64,000 nucleotides of DNA from Aquimarina sediminis (GTDB taxonomy: Bacteria > Bacteroidota > Bacteroidia > Flavobacteriales > Flavobacteriaceae): positions 186,001 to 250,000 of the forward strand of contig NZ_POYJ01000005.1 of NCBI RefSeq assembly GCF_002895435.1, written 5' to 3'. The notes under the pieces are model-generated. The model worked only from the letters and a program-made list of their open reading frames with translations. It searched no databases and was not told where the DNA came from. The position numbers and the translations under genes are program-made. Positions within the stretch are counted from its first letter, which is position 1, and each line of letters opens with the position of its first letter. Below are positions 59,763 through 64,000 of the stretch, one piece after another.

Positions 59763-62234
59763 ATGGCCAAAAAAAAGGTAAGTACAAAAAGGAAAACAAC
59801 AGCAAAACCTAAAACATCATTAAAAGAAAAATTTACACTGTCAAGACAACAAAAAGTTGTTTTTGGTTGTTTTTTATTCTTTTTGGGTATAGGGCTGTTT
59901 TTTGCTTTTATCTCATTTTTCTTCAACTGGAAAATTGATCAAAGTGAAGTATCTCAGTTTTATAATAGAACATCATCTCCAAAAAACTGGTTGAGTAAAT
60001 TTGGTGCGACAGTAAGCCATTTCTTTATTTTTAAAGGATTTGGAATATCAGCCCTGTTTATTCCTGTATTAACATCTTTAACAGGTGTATACATGTTTTT
60101 TGATTTAAACAAAAAAAGATTAGTGGGGTTTTGGTTTTGGGGAATATTAGTGATGCTGTGGGTATGTGTTGTTTTAGGATTTGTAGAAAAAGAAGGTGGA
60201 TTGCTAGCAGGTGTAGTTGGATATGAAATCAATGATTTTTTAAGAGATTATATAGGCTTTATAGGTACCGTTTTGGTTCTTGCTTTCTTTGCAATTGTTT
60301 ATATAGTGGTACGTTTAAGGTATACTCCAGAGAAAATATCTGATTCTTTTAAAAGTACTAACAATGTTAAAGTAAAGGAGAATAAAGTTACCTCAGAGAC
60401 CAATAGGAGTCCTGCAATGTCAGACTCTATATTTGATAGCTCTGAGTCTTCTGTCAAAGAAAATATAAAAGTAAACACCACAGGTATTAATAAACCAGAA
60501 GAGAAAAAAGATATTCTTAAAAAAGATAATACTATAGGTGAGATTACATTAACTCCTACCATCAATGATGGGTATAATGAAGCAAAAAATGAGAAAATAG
60601 ACACTTCAGAAAAAATAGTTATAAAATCCGAAGATGATCCCGAGGATATTGCAATGGAGGTTGAGGCAACTGTTGAAGAAGAAGAAGTCGAAAATTTAAG
60701 CGCCAAACTTGTAAAAGATTTTGGAGAATTTGATCCTAAACTAGAATTAGGTAATTATAAATTTCCGGCAATTAGCCTTCTAAAAGATTATACCGCTCAG
60801 ACAAAAGGAATTACTATTGATCAAGGGGAATTAGAAGAAAATAAAAATCGTATTGTAGAGACTCTCAAGAACTATAAAATTGAAATCGCTCAAATAAAAG
60901 CTACGGTAGGTCCTACGGTTACACTCTACGAAATCGTTCCCGAAGCAGGAATACGTATTTCAAAGATTAAAAACCTAGAAGATGATATTGCGTTGTCATT
61001 GGCGGCCTTGGGGATTCGTATTATTGCCCCTATACCAGGAAAAGGAACAATAGGGATAGAAGTGCCTAATAAGAATGCAACAATTGTTTCTATGAGATCT
61101 GCGATTGCATCGTCTAAATTTCAGAATGCAGAGATGGAGCTACCTTTATCGCTAGGTAAAACTATTTCTAACGAAACTTTTGTAGTTGATCTTGCAAAAA
61201 TGCCGCACCTTCTTATGGCGGGAGCTACTGGTCAAGGAAAATCGGTTGGACTTAATGCTATATTAACTTCTTTGTTGTATAAGAAACATCCCGCAGAAGT
61301 AAAATTTGTTCTGGTGGATCCCAAAAAAGTTGAGCTTACTCTATTTAATAAAATCGAACGACATTATTTGGCTAAATTACCAGATACAGAAGAAGCGATA
61401 ATTACAGATAATACGAAGGTAATAAATACCTTAAATTCTTTGTGTATTGAGATGGATACTCGTTATGATCTACTTAAGCTTGCGATGGTCAGAAATATAA
61501 AAGAGTATAATGCAAAATTTAAGGCTAGAAAGCTAAATCCAGAGAATGGACATAAGTTCTTACCGTATATAGTTTTAGTGGTTGATGAGTTTGCGGATCT
61601 TATTATGACCGCTGGTAAAGAGGTAGAAACACCCATTGCAAGATTAGCGCAATTAGCTCGTGCTATTGGGATACATTTAATTATAGCCACACAAAGACCA
61701 TCTGTAAATGTAATTACGGGTATGATCAAAGCTAATTTCCCCGCCAGGATCGCATTTAGAGTAACCTCTAAAATAGATTCTCGTACGATTTTGGATTCTG
61801 GGGGAGCAGATCAATTAATAGGTAGAGGAGATATGTTGTATACTCAAGGAAACGATGTGGTAAGGATACAATGTGCTTTTGTTGATACTCCCGAAGTCGA
61901 AAGAATCACAGAATATATTGGTGGTCAAAAAGCATATCCAGATGCACATTTATTGCCAGAATATATCGGCGAAGAAAGTGGCACAAGTCTTGATATAGAT
62001 AAAAAAGATAGAGATAAGCTTTTTGCAGAAGCTGCAGAAGTAATTGTAACGGCACAGCAAGGATCAGCATCTTTATTGCAAAGAAAATTGAAACTAGGAT
62101 ATAATCGGGCTGGTAGATTAATAGATCAGTTAGAAGCAGCAGGAGTTGTAGGTCCTTTTGAAGGTAGTAAAGCAAGACAGGTTTTGGTACCTGATTTAGT
62201 TTCACTCAAGCAACTATTAGATAGTGAGTTGTAA
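59763..62234 (+). CDS. ftsK: DNA translocase FtsK/SpoIIIE
   Basis: The protein has 823 residues. Four transmembrane helices lie in the first about 190 residues. A charged linker (about 200-310) is followed by the alpha/beta ATPase core with Walker A GATGQGKS, Walker B ILVVDEFADL-like and the C-terminal gamma winged-helix domain (ASLLQRKLKLGYNRAGRLIDQLEAAGVV) that reads KOPS-type sequences. It moves chromosomal DNA at the division septum. The length is shorter than E. coli FtsK (about 1300), matching Bacteroidota forms. Confidence 0.96.
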   Translation: MAKKKVSTKRKTTAKPKTSLKEKFTLSRQQKVVFGCFLFFLGIGLFFAFISFFFNWKIDQSEVSQFYNRTSSPKNWLSKFGATVSHFFIFKGFGISALFIPVLTSLTGVYMFFDLNKKRLVGFWFWGILVMLWVCVVLGFVEKEGGLLAGVVGYEINDFLRDYIGFIGTVLVLAFFAIVYIVVRLRYTPEKISDSFKSTNNVKVKENKVTSETNRSPAMSDSIFDSSESSVKENIKVNTTGINKPEEKKDILKKDNTIGEITLTPTINDGYNEAKNEKIDTSEKIVIKSEDDPEDIAMEVEATVEEEEVENLSAKLVKDFGEFDPKLELGNYKFPAISLLKDYTAQTKGITIDQGELEENKNRIVETLKNYKIEIAQIKATVGPTVTLYEIVPEAGIRISKIKNLEDDIALSLAALGIRIIAPIPGKGTIGIEVPNKNATIVSMRSAIASSKFQNAEMELPLSLGKTISNETFVVDLAKMPHLLMAGATGQGKSVGLNAILTSLLYKKHPAEVKFVLVDPKKVELTLFNKIERHYLAKLPDTEEAIITDNTKVINTLNSLCIEMDTRYDLLKLAMVRNIKEYNAKFKARKLNPENGHKFLPYIVLVVDEFADLIMTAGKEVETPIARLAQLARAIGIHLIIATQRPSVNVITGMIKANFPARIAFRVTSKIDSRTILDSGGADQLIGRGDMLYTQGNDVVRIQCAFVDTPEVERITEYIGGQKAYPDAHLLPEYIGEESGTSLDIDKKDRDKLFAEAAEVIVTAQQGSASLLQRKLKLGYNRAGRLIDQLEAAGVVGPFEGSKARQVLVPDLVSLKQLLDSEL

Positions 62235-62293
62235 ACTGTCTTATGATAATGATAATTAATAAATTAAGTAATTAAAGAAGAAATAATATTAAG

Positions 62294-62929
62294 ATGATAA
62301 AAAGAATAATACTTCTACTATTTGTACTATGTGTAACTACTATACAGGCGCAAAGTGCAAAAGGGCTTTTGGATGAAGTTTCTACAAAGGTTAAAAACTA
62401 TAATAACATTGCAATAAGCTTTAAGTACGCTATTAATAATCCAGCAGAGAGTGTTTCTCAGGAAACCAGAGGAGATGTAACATTAAAAGGAAATAAATAT
62501 GTCCTTAATTTAATGGGTACAGAACGAATGTATGATGGTAAAAAATTACACGTCATTATCCCTGAAGATGAGGAAATTAATATTTCTACTCAAAATGAAG
62601 GTGATGATGAAGGAATTACTCCTTCAAAAATGCTAACTTTTTATGAAGAAGGGTACTCCTATAAAATGGATATTGTTCAGAATGTAAAAGGAAGGAAAAT
62701 TCAATATGTGAAATTGACTCCAATTGATTCTAAAAGTGATTTGAAAGAAATATTACTTGGTATTGATAAGCAAACAAAACATATTTACAAACTGATTCAG
62801 AAACAGAATAATGGTACTAATATTACTATTACAGTGAATAGTTTTAAGACAAACCAACCGCTTTCTGAAACCTTGTTTGTATTTGACAAGTCAAAATATG
62901 AAAATTACTACATCAATCGTCTAGATTGA
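62294..62929 (+). CDS. lolA: LolA-like outer-membrane lipoprotein carrier
   Basis: This 211-residue protein has a signal peptide (MIKRIILLLFVLCVTTIQAQ). The mature part follows LolA: VKNYNNIAISFKYAI, TRGDVTLKGNKYVLN, YDGKKLHVIIPEDEEI and ILLGIDKQTKHIYKL. It is a periplasmic carrier that moves lipoproteins between membranes. It is the gene between ftsK and the LptF/G permease, a layout seen in other Bacteroidota. A strong terminator follows at 62962-63000. Confidence 0.88.
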   Translation: MIKRIILLLFVLCVTTIQAQSAKGLLDEVSTKVKNYNNIAISFKYAINNPAESVSQETRGDVTLKGNKYVLNLMGTERMYDGKKLHVIIPEDEEINISTQNEGDDEGITPSKMLTFYEEGYSYKMDIVQNVKGRKIQYVKLTPIDSKSDLKEILLGIDKQTKHIYKLIQKQNNGTNITITVNSFKTNQPLSETLFVFDKSKYENYYINRLD

Positions 62930-62961
62930 TTATAAAAGTTAAAATATTTCAAAATTTGAAT

Positions 62962-63000
62962 AAAGAACGTGTGTAATTTTACACTCGTTCTTTAGTTTTT
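62962..63000 (+). terminator. Terminator after lolA
   Basis: A 15-bp stem (62962-62976 with 62979-62993, one mismatch) of the AAAGAACG...CGTTCTTT type, followed by T residues to 63000. Confidence 0.8.
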
Positions 63001-63036
63001 AATTAATACTTTTGATTACTAGAAAATAGACAACGT

Positions 63037-64000
63037 GTGAAGATTCTTGATAGATATATATTAACAACTTTTGTAAAAACATTTTTTCCGCTTTTTATAA
63101 TAATAATGTTTATCCTTTTATTACAAACAATCTGGTTATTTATTTCAGAATTAGCAGGGAAGGATCTAGATTTTTCAGTAATCCTAAAGTTTCTAACTTT
63201 TGCAACGCCCAGGTTAATACCTATGGTTTTGCCTTTAACGATTTTGCTAACTTCAATAATGATTTTTGGAAACTTTGCCGAAAACTATGAATTTGCAGCT
63301 ATGAAATCTTCCGGAATATCATTGCAAAGAGCAATGAGAACTCTTGCGGTTTTTATTTTTTTCGTAGGTATCGGAGCATTTTTATTTTCAAATACAGTGA
63401 TTCCATCATCAGAAAAACGCTTTATTAATCTTCGCAAAAATATAGTTAAGGTAAAACCAGCTATGGTTATTACTCCAAATCAGTTTAACGATCTGGGAGA
63501 TATAAATATCAAAGTAGCTGAAAAGTACGGAGATAATGATGAGTTTCTTAGGGATATTATCATTCACAAAAAGGGAGCTAGACCTGGTAATTTCACTGTT
63601 ATTAAAGCTATTGACGGGAAATTAGAGGGGAATGTTAATTCTGATTTGGTTACCTTAATTCTCAATGACGGTAATTATTATGATGAAATCCAACAGAAAT
63701 CTCCTAAAAAAAGAAAAAAACTACCCTTTGCCAAAACACATTTTGAGAAATATGTTCTTAATATAGATTTATCATCTTTGGATAATGTAGATATGGATGC
63801 CCAACAGTATAGCAGAGGATATAATATGCTTAATGTTAACGGACTCAAGGATGAGATAGATACATTGTCTAATCAAGTTAATGATGATATGAAAAACATG
63901 AGGTTTGAGATAGATAGAAGAATAGGGTTTGAAGGGTTAAATAAAAATATAAAGATAGATACTATCCAGAAAATAGGTAAGGACTCTTTGGTGGTTACCG
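63037..64000 (+). CDS. LptF/LptG family lipopolysaccharide export permease, N-terminal part
   Basis: A frame opens with a GTG at 63037 (MKILDRYILTTFVKTFFP) and runs to the right edge, so the gene is incomplete here (321 codons visible). Membrane helices begin at residue about 15, 57, and 100 (FFPLFIIIMFILLLQTIWLF; RLIPMVLPLTILLTS; MRTLAVFIFFVGIGAF), with the FGNFAENYEFAAMKSSGISL segment of LptF/LptG between them and a large beta-rich periplasmic domain after residue about 130. It is an inner-membrane subunit of the LptB2FG transporter that extracts LPS. Confidence 0.9.
   Translation, partial: MKILDRYILTTFVKTFFPLFIIIMFILLLQTIWLFISELAGKDLDFSVILKFLTFATPRLIPMVLPLTILLTSIMIFGNFAENYEFAAMKSSGISLQRAMRTLAVFIFFVGIGAFLFSNTVIPSSEKRFINLRKNIVKVKPAMVITPNQFNDLGDINIKVAEKYGDNDEFLRDIIIHKKGARPGNFTVIKAIDGKLEGNVNSDLVTLILNDGNYYDEIQQKSPKKRKKLPFAKTHFEKYVLNIDLSSLDNVDMDAQQYSRGYNMLNVNGLKDEIDTLSNQVNDDMKNMRFEIDRRIGFEGLNKNIKIDTIQKIGKDSLVVT

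Noticed and set aside
1-64000. CRISPR arrays, prophages, insertion sequences and integrative elements
   Set aside because: No regularly spaced repeats, transposase, integrase, phage structural genes or terminal inverted repeats were seen on either strand.

Overview
The window is a chromosomal segment of an AT-rich (roughly one-third G+C) member of the Bacteroidota, most likely a marine Flavobacteriaceae close to Aquimarina. The evidence is a gliding-motility permease (GldF) at the left edge, bacillithiol synthesis (BshB1), the flavobacterial carotenoid operon, many small proteins typical of this family (DUF2024, the 85-residue DUF6952-like protein), and repeated TAnnTTTG promoter -7 boxes, the Bacteroidota housekeeping signature. 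I see no transposase, integrase, CRISPR array or prophage.

Layout. 1-4980: gldF (partial), a small monooxygenase-like protein, a SAM hydrolase, phoH, purC and an outer-membrane DUF4421-like protein. 5100-12390: a conserved short protein, a 1022-residue sortilin-like beta-propeller protein, a LolA-like protein, a DUF72 protein, a small secreted protein and a DEAD-box helicase. 12397-17320: a multi-PAS histidine kinase with a stand-alone receiver, then a LysR/YeiH pair. 17460-22010: an apparently self-contained AraC/GyrI regulon (a three-gene envelope operon, the regulator and a DUF418 membrane protein) whose three promoters share one architecture. 22070-24150: an OMPLA-like outer-membrane phospholipase and a protein of unknown family. 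24550-28100: cytosolic catalase, exported catalase and an exported ankyrin protein. 28240-31135: a thiol-redox cluster ending in a cysteine-rich MarR regulator, with a 23-bp palindrome over its promoter. 31400-32860: a AAA+ ATPase overlapping a YggS-like PLP protein. 32930-42150: a CarH/LitR-like MerR regulator, a carotenoid operon (crtI, crtB, crtZ, lycopene cyclase, TspO), an SDR/DUF2867 protein, glutathione peroxidase, an SRPBCC protein and a photolyase, which together form a light and oxidative-stress island. 42290-51050: an AraC-like protein, small envelope proteins, acnB, a haem lipoprotein and two small envelope proteins. 51100-57170: tRNA-Ser, an M28 peptidase, tRNA-His, bshB1, a trans-sulfuration enzyme and a TPR hybrid histidine kinase. 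57440-64000: peroxiredoxin, thioredoxin, DUF6952-like protein, Tpx, diacylglycerol kinase, FtsK, LolA and an LptF/G permease (partial).

The unifying theme is defence against light and oxidants: two catalases, peroxiredoxin, thiol peroxidase, glutathione peroxidase, several thioredoxin-fold proteins, bacillithiol synthesis, carotenoids and photolyase. The most novel signal I found is regulatory. A 15-bp element lies exactly 22 bp upstream of a TAnnTTT[G/A] box at three promoters around the AraC gene. Two further regulator-operator pairs are proposed: MarR with the 23-bp palindrome, and the CarH-like MerR with a 15-bp box shared by its own promoter and that of crtI. All operator assignments are inferences from sequence layout.
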